Shown in pieces: positions 9,191-18,599 of a stretch of DNA of 64,000 nt. The stretch is from assembly GCA_019894975.1 (NCBI GenBank), contig JAGXNO010000005.1, positions 1 to 64,000 on the forward strand. Reading direction: 5' to 3'. Numbering within the stretch: the stretch's first letter is position 1; every line of letters begins with the position of its first letter. The stretch comes from Promethearchaeota archaeon (GTDB taxonomy: Archaea; Asgardarchaeota; Lokiarchaeia; Sigyniarchaeales; SOKP01). The notes below the pieces were generated by a model. It saw nothing but the letters and a program-made list of their open reading frames with translations. It searched no databases and was not told the DNA's origin. The position numbers and the translations under genes are program-made.

Positions 9191-10063
9191 TTAAGACTTC
9201 AAATTTGTTAATTTTGTACTTATTTCCCAGAGTTGTTTAGCTAGGTCCTCATTATAAGAGATTTTACCCGACTTTGCTTCTTTTCTTTTTTTATAGTACT
9301 TTCCACTCACACCCTCGACATCAGGAGAAGAGGCACAATAAATAGATGTTTTAGCACCTCTTTTCGGACCTATTACAAACAAGCTAATAAATGGAAAAAA
9401 ATATTTAACAAATTTCCTAAAGTTACGAATCATATTTGTTCTTACATATCCAGGATGAAGACTATTAATGCTTACCTCATTACCATCAAATCTTCTAGCA
9501 AATTCATAAGTAAATAGTATTAAAGCTAATTTTGAGATTGAATATGCTTTCATTTGGCTGTAATGCTTTTCTCCATTAAGATTATCGAAATCAATCGATT
9601 TGGCTTGTACACTTGAGGCCACATTCACTATTCTTGCAGGTTGACTTTCCTTAAGTGTATCAAATAATAAATTGCATAATAAAAAGGGAGCTAAATAATT
9701 TACTGCTAACGTTGTTTCAATTCCATCTTCTGTCAACTTAACCCTACTAAGATTGACACCAGCGTTATTAATTAGCACATGTAAAGATTTATATTTTTCT
9801 TTAAAATCTTTTACAAGTTGATGAATAGCTTTTTGTGAAGATAAATCAGCTAGCATTAAATAAACCAATTCATTATTAGAGTCTCTCTTGATTTCATCCA
9901 ATGCTTGTTCTCCTCTTTCTTGGTTACGGCATACCATCACTATTGTAGCTCCCATTTTTGCCAAACCAGTAGCTGTAGCTTTTCCTACCCCTGAATTAGC
10001 TCCAGTAATCATACATATTTTTCCCTTCATAAGATCAGAAGTGAGATTTCCCGTACCAATCAA
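9191..10063 (-). CDS. Short-chain dehydrogenase, retinol-dehydrogenase-like
   Basis: An NAD(P)-dependent Rossmann-fold oxidoreductase of 290 residues. The cofactor loop TGANSGVG is at 20-27, LINNAG is at about 97-102, and the catalytic Tyr174 and Lys178 lie in YSISK with serine at 150/151. The charged R46-N-Q-E-R after strand 2 resembles NADP-preferring retinol-dehydrogenase-type SDRs. C-terminal GPKRGAKTSIYCASSPDVEGVSGKY is typical of that subgroup, which acts on lipophilic alcohols or aldehydes. The start is a TTG at 10063; an ATG at 10030 would leave only a short lead before the first strand. The substrate is unknown. Confidence 0.87.
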   Translation of the reverse strand: MIGTGNLTSDLMKGKICMITGANSGVGKATATGLAKMGATIVMVCRNQERGEQALDEIKRDSNNELVYLMLADLSSQKAIHQLVKDFKEKYKSLHVLINNAGVNLSRVKLTEDGIETTLAVNYLAPFLLCNLLFDTLKESQPARIVNVASSVQAKSIDFDNLNGEKHYSQMKAYSISKLALILFTYEFARRFDGNEVSINSLHPGYVRTNMIRNFRKFVKYFFPFISLFVIGPKRGAKTSIYCASSPDVEGVSGKYYKKRKEAKSGKISYNEDLAKQLWEISTKLTNLKS

Positions 10064-10164
10064 ACCAATTCCCCAATAATTAAAAGTATAAACTTCCTAA
10101 AATAAAGAATAGAAGCAAATTAGAGAAGGAAAAATGGTTAATAAAATCTTTGACACTCTCCGGA

Positions 10165-11112
10165 TCATAGCTTTTGAATTTTTCTAATATTCTTTACTAT
10201 TATCCCCCAAAAATTATCTTTCTCAAGCTTACCATTTACACTAATCTTATCCTTTACATTTAGCTTATTCTCACTCTGTATTTTCTCACTAATTCTAATT
10301 TTTAATATTTCAATGTTTACAATATCTTCTTCCCGAAAATCACCCTTCCGATATATTCTTGGACCAAGCCTAATATCTTTTAATGTAATATGATAAAAAA
10401 TGGTTATATTCCCTTGAAATTCTGATTCTCTTTGAGTAATTTCTTCTATCTTACCTTCATATATTGTGACACTATTATTTAGGAATTTCATTAATTCAAC
10501 GCTATCAGAACTCTCATCTACTAAAGTAATTTTACCCGTACCTTTAGCTTGTTTATCACCGGTATCTGCGGTTGTCATTTTAATCGATTTAACACGATCC
10601 TCAAAATCCTCCGGTAATTTTGTTAATGTCCAATCATTAAGTTTTAAAAACCCCTCCTTTAAAGAAAGGATAAATCCAATCCAAAAATGACTACATAATC
10701 CCATGTTCGAACCAATTCGACAGTCACAATCCCTTTCTGGATCGTTTATATTCTTGGGGGTGATGGATAAATAGGAGCTAACATCCCAATTAAATCCTTT
10801 AAAAGTAATTTCCATTTCGTGGTTTTTAGGATTTATAATTTTGATTTCAGAAATGCTTTCTCTATCTTCCCCATTAACTTTCTTAAATGCAAGATTTATC
10901 TCATCTGATATAATCTCTAATTCTTTCTGTAAAATTAAATCCTCTAATTCTTCCTCAGATAAAGAATCAAGAATAAATTCTACTAAGTCAGATTTCTTTA
11001 ATTTTGAATATCCTTTTATCTCGAAGTCTCGACAGATCTGCTTTAAATCGTCAACATTTAAGGATTGTAATAAATAATTCAAATATTTTTTATCATCAAT
11101 TTGTCTGTTCAT
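10165..11112 (-). CDS. SAP/Rho-N-like plus SWIM zinc-finger protein
   Basis: A 315-residue protein from the ATG at 11112 (a TTG at 11121 also possible). The N-terminus reads LNVDDLKQICRDFEIKGYSK followed by a lysine-rich helix, a SAP/Rho-N-type helix-extended-helix fold that binds nucleic acid. A SWIM-type zinc finger follows, with C132-x-C134 and C143-x-H145 (full ORF numbering from the TTG). The C-terminal 120 residues are beta-rich with KISVNGKLEKDNFWGIIVKN, resembling an OB-fold repeat. The combination implies a DNA- or RNA-binding role in the cytoplasm. I know no named family with this exact order, so the specific job is open. Confidence 0.6.
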   Translation of the reverse strand: MNRQIDDKKYLNYLLQSLNVDDLKQICRDFEIKGYSKLKKSDLVEFILDSLSEEELEDLILQKELEIISDEINLAFKKVNGEDRESISEIKIINPKNHEMEITFKGFNWDVSSYLSITPKNINDPERDCDCRIGSNMGLCSHFWIGFILSLKEGFLKLNDWTLTKLPEDFEDRVKSIKMTTADTGDKQAKGTGKITLVDESSDSVELMKFLNNSVTIYEGKIEEITQRESEFQGNITIFYHITLKDIRLGPRIYRKGDFREEDIVNIEILKIRISEKIQSENKLNVKDKISVNGKLEKDNFWGIIVKNIRKIQKL

Positions 11113-11435
11113 TTTACTCAAAACCTACTAATACTTCATAATAAGATAATAACTTCAATAATAATTTGAAAGATTAGTTTATATTTGTATCTATCTTGGG
11201 GTTAGTTTAAGATCGATAATAATTTTATCAAAAATGAAAAAGAAATTTGTTAATTTTATCATTCTTCGACGTATTCTCTGAAAATAATATCAAAAACTAA
11301 AACTAAATGCGAGGTTGAATCATATGAAAATGTTTAAATATAAGATTATCCTTCTTATTTAAATATAGATAAATCTTTAACTAAATAAATCTTCGATTGA
11401 ACAAAACAAAATTTGACGTTAGGTGATAATAAAAA
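11113..11435. other. Non-coding divergent spacer
   Basis: A 323-nt AT-rich stretch between the leftward SAP-SWIM gene and a small rightward gene. A TTAGGTGAT element at its right end serves the small gene. I see no repeat, structured RNA or further frame. Confidence 0.4.
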
Positions 11436-11645
11436 ATGAGTATTGAAAGTCCCGACTTTTTGAAACATTTTGGTGAGATAAAATTCGCAGAAGAGAATAG
11501 TATGTGTATAAATGATTATGAACTTGCATTAAAAAAACATGTATTTGGAAAGAAAAAAATTCCAAGTGGACATTACAAATTTGGTGAAATAGATAATACT
11601 TCTATAAAAGATTTTAAACGATCTCTTAAAAACTATTTTTGGTAA
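11436..11645 (+). CDS. Small hypothetical protein, 69 aa
   Basis: A short basic protein without membrane segment or cysteine pair. The case for a real gene is a good ribosome binding site, AGGTGAT, about 9 nt before the ATG, and codon use like its neighbours. It reads FLKHFGEIKFAEENSMCIND followed by a lysine-rich region ending in LKNYFW. No family is recognised. Confidence 0.45.
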   Translation: MSIESPDFLKHFGEIKFAEENSMCINDYELALKKHVFGKKKIPSGHYKFGEIDNTSIKDFKRSLKNYFW

Positions 11646-11830
11646 TTAAAAATCTCTTAGAAAACAGCCATCTAAGCACCTTTAGATCAAAATATTTTTG
11701 ATATTTTAAATTATAGGTTAAAATAAATAAATTTATTAGGTTCACCTTTCCATAACTACATAAGTGTATTTAAATAAACTTTATTTTTATACAAATACTC
11801 TTAAAAATATACGAAAACTGATCGAAGAAT

Positions 11831-12292
11831 ATGACCGAAGAAGAAGGCAATTTTCTCTGGACTATTAAACTGGATTGGTTAAATATTGTGAGTATGCTCA
11901 ACTTAGATGATATTAACCAAATTGCAGAATTCAAAAAAATTAAAGCACTGAAAAAGATAAATTTAAAATATGGATCAGAGAACCTTATGGATTTTGAACC
12001 CGAATACTTAGAAAACCTAGTCGCAGATGAGTTAAAGGAATTAATGAAAAAAGAATTATCAATTAATGCAAAGAAACAAGCAGAAAGAGAGAGAGATATA
12101 CGCAGTAAGGTGATACCATTTAAAAAAGGTGGTATAATTAAACTTGATCCTCGAGATTTAAAAGATTTCAATGGGGATGAAAAAGAGATGCTCAAATTCT
12201 TTTATAAGAAGTTTCTAGGGAGAGATGATGATGATGATAAGGACGACGAAAAAGACAAATATAAAGAGGATAACACGGGTTATTATATTTAA
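11831..12292 (+). CDS. Hypothetical protein with acidic tail, 153 aa
   Basis: A soluble protein, largely helical and very charged, ending in a run of aspartates and lysines (GRDDDDDKDDEKDKY). The overlapping minus-strand frame 11770-12195 reads as serine/phenylalanine-rich antisense noise, and this strand is preferred. The core VIPFKKGGIIKLDPRDLKDF looks like a folded element. No ribosome binding site is obvious. No family is recognised. The stop is 29 nt from the convergent PHP gene. Confidence 0.55.
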   Translation: MTEEEGNFLWTIKLDWLNIVSMLNLDDINQIAEFKKIKALKKINLKYGSENLMDFEPEYLENLVADELKELMKKELSINAKKQAERERDIRSKVIPFKKGGIIKLDPRDLKDFNGDEKEMLKFFYKKFLGRDDDDDKDDEKDKYKEDNTGYYI

Positions 12293-12320
12293 TCCTATAT
12301 TTTGAATGTATTCCAATTTC

Positions 12321-13943
12321 CTACTTTTTTAGATTTGCTAATTTATCTTTAATTTGCTTTAGATCTACATTTTTTAACTTTCTATAACTAAAACAAAAGA
12401 TTATATATATCAGTCCTGACCAGATCATCCATGATAAAGCCTGAAACGTATCTAAATTGAATAAATAATTAAAATAACTTTCTAATACATAAAATCCCAT
12501 ATCATTCAATTCACCTGGGAAATCGATTATTTCTGGATTGAGATTAATCGCGATAACTTGGTGAGTATTGTTTTTTAGAGTTTCAAAAATGTTGGGAATA
12601 GTAAAATTAGTAGGATCGACTAGCTTTAACTTGATAAATGTGTTAATGTCTTCATTTGTATGAATATCTGAACCTCCCATGCAGGTTAAGTTGTGTGATA
12701 GACAATAATCTCTTATTTGCTGATATTTCCCTCCATAGCTACCACCATTCACAATTTCAAAACCATCGACACCCCAATCTCTAAATTGATCCAAGGTATA
12801 GGGGACCCCATATCCTCCACTTGGATTTGGATCATAGTTATAATGATTAACCGTAATATATCCTCCATTTGCTTTTACATAGGTTATAGTATCTGATGCA
12901 TTCATCGCTATAGGTCCTCCAGGAGTATATGATTGAAGTGGCACAATCTCTTCTAATATACCATAATAATTCATGTGGAGATCATTAGCATTATCCGTCC
13001 ATTCTTCTCCGATTAAAACTTTAAAATCTAACCCGTTATCATCAACATATCTCTGAGCTAACTTTGCACCTCTTAAATTATCATGATCTGTAAAAACTGC
13101 ACCTGAAATACCTTGCTTTATATACCATTTAATTCTCTCCTCAACTGTAAGCCATCCATCTGAATAGGTGGTGTGTACGTGGAAGTCTAATAGAAATTCG
13201 TCATCTTCAAGTGGTACAATCGATTCTATTTCATGGGGGGGAAAGGGTGTAGAAATTAAGAGGATGTTACTACTAAGAAGTAATGTGCCTATTCCAACAT
13301 ATAGGACGATTTCTCGGTTAATACGCCGTGCCTTATCTGGAATATTCCTTAGCTTTCGATTTAAGAATTTAATAGTACTCTTTGGCCTTAATTTTGGATA
13401 AAATAATTGAATTATACTGTAGACCATTTTAATGGCTATTAAAACCATACCAATGCGAATAGCTAATTGAATGGGTACCATAAAATATCTACTTATAAAA
13501 AAATAACCTTGCAATGAAAATCCGATGAGAATATAGATTCCAACTATTAAGATAGCTAGGGATAGTATCTTAAATGAAAAGGAAATGATATCTGTGATAT
13601 AATGGGTAATAAATTTATATTTATCCGAGTTGAATCTCCCCTTCTTTTTTAAATACAAATAGATTCCTCTTACAATTGGATAAAACATTAAAAATAGAAA
13701 CATCCAAGTAAATTCATACTCTAAAATATAACCAATAACATACAAAGGTTCGATAAAATATCTCAACAAGGGATAATTGCTTGAATATTCTGAAGAAACA
13801 TCAACTTGACCAAGAGCATCATAGAAGATTACAGTTCTGTCATTTATAATAGATAAGATTATGAGGAAAACAAACCATATAAAGAAAGCAAATGAGAAGA
13901 TCGTAAAAAATTTATTATTCTTTATGAAAGATCGAATTTTCAT
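12321..13943 (-). CDS. Membrane-anchored PHP-domain phosphoesterase
   Basis: A 540-residue protein. About 230 N-terminal residues carry five or six membrane helices. A PHP domain follows, starting LLDFHVHTTYSDG with H255, H257 and D262, then FTDHDN at about 285-290. Further metal-binding elements are GEEWTD, NHYNYDP and GGSDIHTNED. A last hydrophobic segment (SWMIWSGLIYIIFCF) lies near the C-terminus. PHP domains are trinuclear-metal phosphoesterases or nucleases, and the placement after a membrane bundle suggests action at the membrane, possibly on the outer face. There is no Shine-Dalgarno sequence before the ATG. The substrate is unknown. Confidence 0.8.
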   Translation of the reverse strand: MKIRSFIKNNKFFTIFSFAFFIWFVFLIILSIINDRTVIFYDALGQVDVSSEYSSNYPLLRYFIEPLYVIGYILEYEFTWMFLFLMFYPIVRGIYLYLKKKGRFNSDKYKFITHYITDIISFSFKILSLAILIVGIYILIGFSLQGYFFISRYFMVPIQLAIRIGMVLIAIKMVYSIIQLFYPKLRPKSTIKFLNRKLRNIPDKARRINREIVLYVGIGTLLLSSNILLISTPFPPHEIESIVPLEDDEFLLDFHVHTTYSDGWLTVEERIKWYIKQGISGAVFTDHDNLRGAKLAQRYVDDNGLDFKVLIGEEWTDNANDLHMNYYGILEEIVPLQSYTPGGPIAMNASDTITYVKANGGYITVNHYNYDPNPSGGYGVPYTLDQFRDWGVDGFEIVNGGSYGGKYQQIRDYCLSHNLTCMGGSDIHTNEDINTFIKLKLVDPTNFTIPNIFETLKNNTHQVIAINLNPEIIDFPGELNDMGFYVLESYFNYLFNLDTFQALSWMIWSGLIYIIFCFSYRKLKNVDLKQIKDKLANLKK

Positions 13944-14011
13944 AATATCTATTTGTATTGAACTTCCTAATAAATTTTAGATATATTGATGATTTTTTTT
14001 AGTTAGAATTA

Positions 14012-15205
14012 TTATGCTACTATGTATTGATCTAACGTTTTTAGAGATTCACTGAATTTCTGGTAAACTTTAACATCCAAAATAGGTAAATTCTCACAAA
14101 TTTTATCCCTTAAATCTTTTTCGTTAATTTTATATGACGGTTTTATTCCCTTGATAACCAAATATAATAAGGGCATTCGAGGATTAGAGGGGTGAATTTT
14201 TACATCTATATTGCTTAGGGAATTACGTAATTTATCAATAATAATAAACTCCAGTTTATCTTTTTTTCTAACTTCAAAGTTCAAGTTTACTGTTTTCCAA
14301 ACATATCTTCGGTTGTTTAGACGAAAAATTGTAACATATTTGACAAAAGTTTCAAGCTTTTTTGAAATTTCTACCATAAAAACTCCTCTTTTATATGAAC
14401 TGTCCATAACAGATGCCGCTTCTGAAGATCCGGGATTATAAATCCAATCTTCGAGTATATATTGCTTATGAAAATGCCCTAAAGCTAAATAATCTATTCT
14501 ATGTTTTAAAGGTTGGATATCCTCCAAATTAATACCAGGAACATTTTCCATTTGTCCTTCAATCCCAAGATGTAACAATAAAACATTAAATAACCCCGTT
14601 TCCTTGATTATTGCTTTTCTAATTTTAGAAAGCTGTTGAATTGGTTTTTCACCGAGATATCCAGAACCATACACAACTACATTTTTAATTTGGATTTTTC
14701 CACCCCTTCTTGTCTTAAAATTATATGGATTGAATATTTCTTCTGAGGATGCCTTCAAATTAGTGTCAAGCAGACAAATCAATCCTAAACTATTCAATAG
14801 TTTTAACCAAGATTGGCCTCGTCTATCAAACCTCACTCCTCTTGAGAATTTCCGAATATCATGATTACCCTCGATTGCTATAATTAATATTGACCTTTGG
14901 GTAAAATCCATGAAATCCTTCAGCATATTAACAATCTTGGTTAGCATACCAGGTAATGCTTCTAAGGAAGTAAACACATCACCTCCTAAAATAATAAAAT
15001 CAGCATAGTTTGTAATTGCTAATTCCAATATTTCTTGAAATGCCTGAACAAAATCATTTGATCTAAATTCATTTCGATATTGAGCTGCCCCAAGGTGTAT
15101 ATCACTAGCATGAATAAATTTAACGGATTTTTTGTATTCCCTGTCTGGAATCTTAAAATTTTCAAATTTATTTTTGAAATAGTTCTCAATAATCATAAAT
15201 ATCAT
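14012..15205 (-). CDS. Mre11/SbcD-like metallophosphoesterase
   Basis: A 397-residue calcineurin-like phosphoesterase with the Mre11/SbcD order of motifs: ASDIHLG (D35, H37), GGDVF (D76), EGNHD (N114-D116), LLLHLG and ALGHFHKQ, then NPGSSEAAS. Mre11 nucleases process DNA ends with Rad50. No Rad50, HerA or NurA gene is adjacent, which is unusual since archaeal mre11 normally sits in that cluster. This may therefore be a stand-alone paralogue. A roughly 100-residue C-terminal capping region ends in ILDVKVYQKFSES. The start is ATG at 15205 or 15196, with no ribosome binding site. Confidence 0.78.
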   Translation of the reverse strand: MIFMIIENYFKNKFENFKIPDREYKKSVKFIHASDIHLGAAQYRNEFRSNDFVQAFQEILELAITNYADFIILGGDVFTSLEALPGMLTKIVNMLKDFMDFTQRSILIIAIEGNHDIRKFSRGVRFDRRGQSWLKLLNSLGLICLLDTNLKASSEEIFNPYNFKTRRGGKIQIKNVVVYGSGYLGEKPIQQLSKIRKAIIKETGLFNVLLLHLGIEGQMENVPGINLEDIQPLKHRIDYLALGHFHKQYILEDWIYNPGSSEAASVMDSSYKRGVFMVEISKKLETFVKYVTIFRLNNRRYVWKTVNLNFEVRKKDKLEFIIIDKLRNSLSNIDVKIHPSNPRMPLLYLVIKGIKPSYKINEKDLRDKICENLPILDVKVYQKFSESLKTLDQYIVA

Positions 15206-15356
15206 TCAAAATAATTTTTAGTTAAAATATATGTATTTATGATCGACAGCTTTTAAGGAATAAAAGTCTAAAAAATAAGTGATTAAACAAAATTATTATT
15301 TTTTTTTTAATTATTCAGTTTACTAGATCAATAAATAAGTCAAGGTGAAAAAGGAA

Positions 15357-15926
15357 ATGGGAGAAGTTAAATATGATATTGGTGTAATTCATGGACGGTT
15401 TCAGGTGCTTCATAATGATCATATAAAATATTTAATGGCAGGCAAAAATTTATGTAAATATTTAGTAGTCGGCATCACAAATCCTGATCCCTCTCTAACT
15501 AGAGATTCAGATGCTAATCCACACAGAAGTAAGCCTCTTGCAAATCCATTAACATATTATGAACGTTATGTGATGACACAAGCGGCCCTATTGGAACAGA
15601 ATTTAAGTTTATCAGAATTTTCCATAGTCCCCTTCCCTATAAACGTACCAGAACTTATTCATTATTATGTTCCATTAGATGCAATATTTTTCCTAACGAT
15701 ATATGATGATTGGGGCAGACAAAAGAAAGAATACTTTCAGTCGTTGGGATTAAAGATTCATGTACTTTGGGAAGTTCCTTTAGAAAAAAAGGGACTCAGT
15801 TCGAGTGATATTCGTGAAGCCATGATATCCGGTGAGAAATGGGAGCACCTCGTACCTTCTAATGTCGCAATACTCTTGAAAAAATGGAATATAACTCAAA
15901 GATTAAAAAAATTAAGTTTAAAATGA
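15357..15926 (+). CDS. NMN adenylyltransferase-like nucleotidyltransferase
   Basis: A 189-residue protein of the HxGH nucleotidyltransferase superfamily, most like archaeal nicotinamide-nucleotide adenylyltransferase (NadM), which makes NAD or NaAD from ATP and the mononucleotide. The ATP-binding motif GRFQVLHNDH is at 13-22, with Asn in place of the usual Gly before Asp-His. The second signature, LSSSDIREAM, is at 147-156. I set the start at ATG 15357 because AAGGTGA (15343-15349) sits just upstream as its ribosome binding site; the GTG inside that motif is not a start. It pairs functionally with pncB. The HNDH variant makes another nucleotidyl acceptor possible. Confidence 0.72.
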   Translation: MGEVKYDIGVIHGRFQVLHNDHIKYLMAGKNLCKYLVVGITNPDPSLTRDSDANPHRSKPLANPLTYYERYVMTQAALLEQNLSLSEFSIVPFPINVPELIHYYVPLDAIFFLTIYDDWGRQKKEYFQSLGLKIHVLWEVPLEKKGLSSSDIREAMISGEKWEHLVPSNVAILLKKWNITQRLKKLSLK

Positions 15927-16057
15927 GGAATTGACATTTCTCTAGATTTATTTATTAATCAATTCGAGTTATTAATCAATTTAAAAGGGATTTTAATTAA
16001 TTATTAATATAACTTTAACCATATAAGAATTAATTATTCTCTTTTTGGTGGAAAAAA

Positions 16058-16825
16058 ATCGCTTTATTTCAGATCGATACTACAATAACTAGAGTCATAC
16101 TAGTTTATGTTGTTCAAGGGATAATTGTTATCTATTTTTCACTCCTCGCTAATCGTATATTACGACGAAAGAAACAACGGTTAAATATAATTTTTAGTGG
16201 TTTTTTTATCAGTACGGTGATTGGGTTAATATTAAATATGATTTATGCCGGAATTAGAGTTGCTACCACAAGTATTGATCATGTTGTCGTTTTTCTTCAT
16301 TTTTTATCTGTATTCTTTGTAAATTTTGGGTTAATTTTTATTGTGATTGTAAATATGATAATTCTAGAATCTTCAATCATATTCTCAGTTAAACGCCAAA
16401 ATAGATTCATTATTTTATATGGTATTTTCCTTTTCTTTGGAATGTTAATATTGATCTACCCATTTGAATTTGTAACTGTTCATGCTTCAGGATATACACA
16501 ATGGGATCCTATTTTTTTCATATATTTAGTTCTGATAATAACTGGCCTAGCAATGATCCCAATATTTTATACTTCTTTCAAAATATACTCCAGTTTTACC
16601 ACAAAAGAATTAAAGAAGAAATGGTTTTACTATTTAATAGGTTCCTTGGGTTTAGCTATCTTTAATTTATATCCTGTTGATATCTTAAATTTATTAACTC
16701 ATAGTTTTCCAGAAAATGAGGGCTTTCTAAATATATCTAGATCACTAATTAGTGTTTTGGGAATTTCCGTAATATTCTGGGTCTCATTGATGTATTATGG
16801 GATAGGTTCTAAATTAAAACCTTAG
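16058..16825 (+). CDS. Multi-TM membrane protein with apparent AUC start
   Basis: The frame is open from 16034 and encodes hydrophobic helices continuously from about codon 5. The first ATG/GTG in frame is GTG 16217, which would remove the first helix and part of the second. A GGTGG motif lies exactly 6 nt before an ATC at 16058, giving a protein starting (M)ALFQIDTTITRVILVY of about 255 residues with about seven membrane segments. This looks like a sensor-type 7TM module without an attached kinase. Either AUC is used as start or a base has changed. The function is unknown. The protein at 59 kb has a similar topology. Confidence 0.6.
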   Translation: MALFQIDTTITRVILVYVVQGIIVIYFSLLANRILRRKKQRLNIIFSGFFISTVIGLILNMIYAGIRVATTSIDHVVVFLHFLSVFFVNFGLIFIVIVNMIILESSIIFSVKRQNRFIILYGIFLFFGMLILIYPFEFVTVHASGYTQWDPIFFIYLVLIITGLAMIPIFYTSFKIYSSFTTKELKKKWFYYLIGSLGLAIFNLYPVDILNLLTHSFPENEGFLNISRSLISVLGISVIFWVSLMYYGIGSKLKP

Positions 16826-17000
16826 AATGCATAACATAATATTGTTTTCTGGGCACAACCTCTTTAGTTTTATAACATATTTATCTTCAATTCTATACCT
16901 TAAATTCCCTTTTTTCACGCGAAAAAAAGAAAACCTTTTAAATGCTTTAGAAAACTATTACTTAACCTTTTAGATTTTTGTTCAAGGTAAGGAGATTAGG

Positions 17001-18107
17001 TTGGCAGCTATCAGTAGAAAAGAGTTATTTCTCCAAGAGGAAAGTATTTATTTCCAAAAATTCGTTGCTAGAAATGGCGAGGAATATGGTTTAAGATTTG
17101 GAAATCCTAATGATGCCAACACTATTTCTATGATTTTTAAAGAAATATACGGGTATAAATATATTAATCCCTTGGTGTATGAACCAAATTACCTTAAACA
17201 AGAATTAATGAACAATGATAATTATTGGCTTATTGGAGAACTAATAGATAATAAAGAAATTGCTGGCGTGGGCTTAATAGAAAAAAAGAGATATATTGCC
17301 CATAGCAGTAAAGGTATGACAAGGAAAAAATTTCAGGGAAAAGGAGTTACCACAAAAATTGGTGCAGCAGGGCTTTTATCCATTACAAAAATGCCCCAAT
17401 TTAAAGAAATTTTAAAAATTGATACAGAAGTTCGGGGACCTGAAGTAAGAGCACAAAAGCTTAACCAAAATGCTGGTGCAATAGATTATGGGTTAATTCC
17501 CGCCTATATAAATTTTGGTGATAAAAGAAGGTTTAAAGTTAATGATAACAATCCATTTCCTCCAAAACAAGAAGAAGCTGCATTCCTTTATTCTCTCATT
17601 TTTAAAAACTTATGGAGAATAAGAAAAAATGAAGTACATTTACTAGATGATGAAGATTTCCTATTTTTCTATAATCACGTCAAGAATCAATGCAAAAGGA
17701 TGAAAGATGATAATGTAATTCTTGAAAGGGGGAATAAAGATAAGGGTTACGAAATGTACGGTGTTTCTAAGGATTACTATAATGGCTTAGTGAGTTTATA
17801 TGGTTCTGCTCAGGAAAAATCAATAGATAATATATTAAAAACCTATCGTAAATGGAGAATTATTTTATGGAAAATCCCCACTACCAAAAATGGAGTCAAC
17901 TCCATGGCTCTTGCGATTGAAAAAGGCTTTAATGTAGTTGGGTACGATGTAGGCTTCAATAAAATGAAAGATAATCTGTACGATTCAGTAATTTTGGCAT
18001 ACTATCCTATTGGGGCAAGATCTCAAGTATTTGATGTGAATTATCTTGATGAGAATAAGCCTTTATTTAATAAAGTTAGAGAAATATTTTTCTCTCGCAT
18101 TAACTAA
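17001..18107 (+). CDS. GNAT-fold acetyltransferase-like protein, TTG start
   Basis: A 368-residue protein beginning at a TTG preceded by AAGGAGA. Residues ~25-170 read as a GNAT N-acetyltransferase domain: FGNPNDANTISMIFKEIYG, then GVGLIEKKRYIAHSSKGMTR, and the acetyl-CoA loop KKFQGKGVTTKIG. A second region of about 190 residues ends in MALAIEKGFNVVGYDVGF, resembling the last strand-helix of another GNAT fold, so the protein may be a tandem GNAT. Cytoplasmic. The acceptor is unknown. It stands alone between the 7TM gene and the convergent longin-like gene. Confidence 0.62.
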   Translation: MAAISRKELFLQEESIYFQKFVARNGEEYGLRFGNPNDANTISMIFKEIYGYKYINPLVYEPNYLKQELMNNDNYWLIGELIDNKEIAGVGLIEKKRYIAHSSKGMTRKKFQGKGVTTKIGAAGLLSITKMPQFKEILKIDTEVRGPEVRAQKLNQNAGAIDYGLIPAYINFGDKRRFKVNDNNPFPPKQEEAAFLYSLIFKNLWRIRKNEVHLLDDEDFLFFYNHVKNQCKRMKDDNVILERGNKDKGYEMYGVSKDYYNGLVSLYGSAQEKSIDNILKTYRKWRIILWKIPTTKNGVNSMALAIEKGFNVVGYDVGFNKMKDNLYDSVILAYYPIGARSQVFDVNYLDENKPLFNKVREIFFSRIN

Positions 18108-18143
18108 GAACTTCCTTTTTCCCTCAAACTAAAGATTTTATAA

Positions 18144-18599
18144 TTACAATAAAAGAGAAACGACTTTTTCCTCTAAAGTTTGAGTTCCAGTTCCAAAAAT
18201 TTTGTCGATAGTCTTTCTGAATGGCTCGAATTTAGCTACTTCCGTTACTTTACACCCATTATATTCTGCAACGAATTTAGTAAGCAATTTGTCCAAAAGA
18301 GGTTTGATTGTTCGATTTAAATATTTCTCTAGTCTATCATCTTTATCTATAACCATAAAAGAAAGAATATCTTGCTTCCTCCCATAAAAATCTTCCATTA
18401 TACCTTTCTTAAAAACTATGGTATATTTGCTGCTTTCAAAATATTCTATTGGTGCCATCAAGCATTCGGCAAAGGTTAAGAGTCCACTCATAAGCCCACT
18501 TGAACATATTAGATCTGTTTTTTCCTTACTCGCTCTATGATAACTAGCAAATATGACAGGAATTCCATTGAAGATGATACCAGCTTCTCGAATTAGCAT
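18144..18599 (-). CDS. Longin/roadblock-like small protein
   Basis: A 151-residue protein starting MLIREAGIIFNGIPVIFASY. It then shows the alternating strand and amphipathic helix pattern of longin/roadblock (LC7) domains, which act as platforms for small GTPases in Asgard archaea and eukaryotes. A central helix holds LICSSGLMSGLLTFAECLM and later strands read KYTIVFKKG and DILSFMVIDKDD, all matching that fold by eye. The call rests on fold pattern, not on a specific motif. It is downstream of cdhC on the same strand, with a 279-nt gap, so it is probably transcribed separately. Confidence 0.5.
   Translation of the reverse strand: MLIREAGIIFNGIPVIFASYHRASKEKTDLICSSGLMSGLLTFAECLMAPIEYFESSKYTIVFKKGIMEDFYGRKQDILSFMVIDKDDRLEKYLNRTIKPLLDKLLTKFVAEYNGCKVTEVAKFEPFRKTIDKIFGTGTQTLEEKVVSLLL

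Noticed and set aside
11770..12195. 141-residue minus-strand frame
   Set aside because: Serine/phenylalanine-rich antisense of the charged 153-residue gene on the plus strand.
15345..15356. GTG start for the adenylyltransferase-like gene
   Set aside because: The GTG is part of the AAGGTGA ribosome binding site that serves the ATG at 15357.
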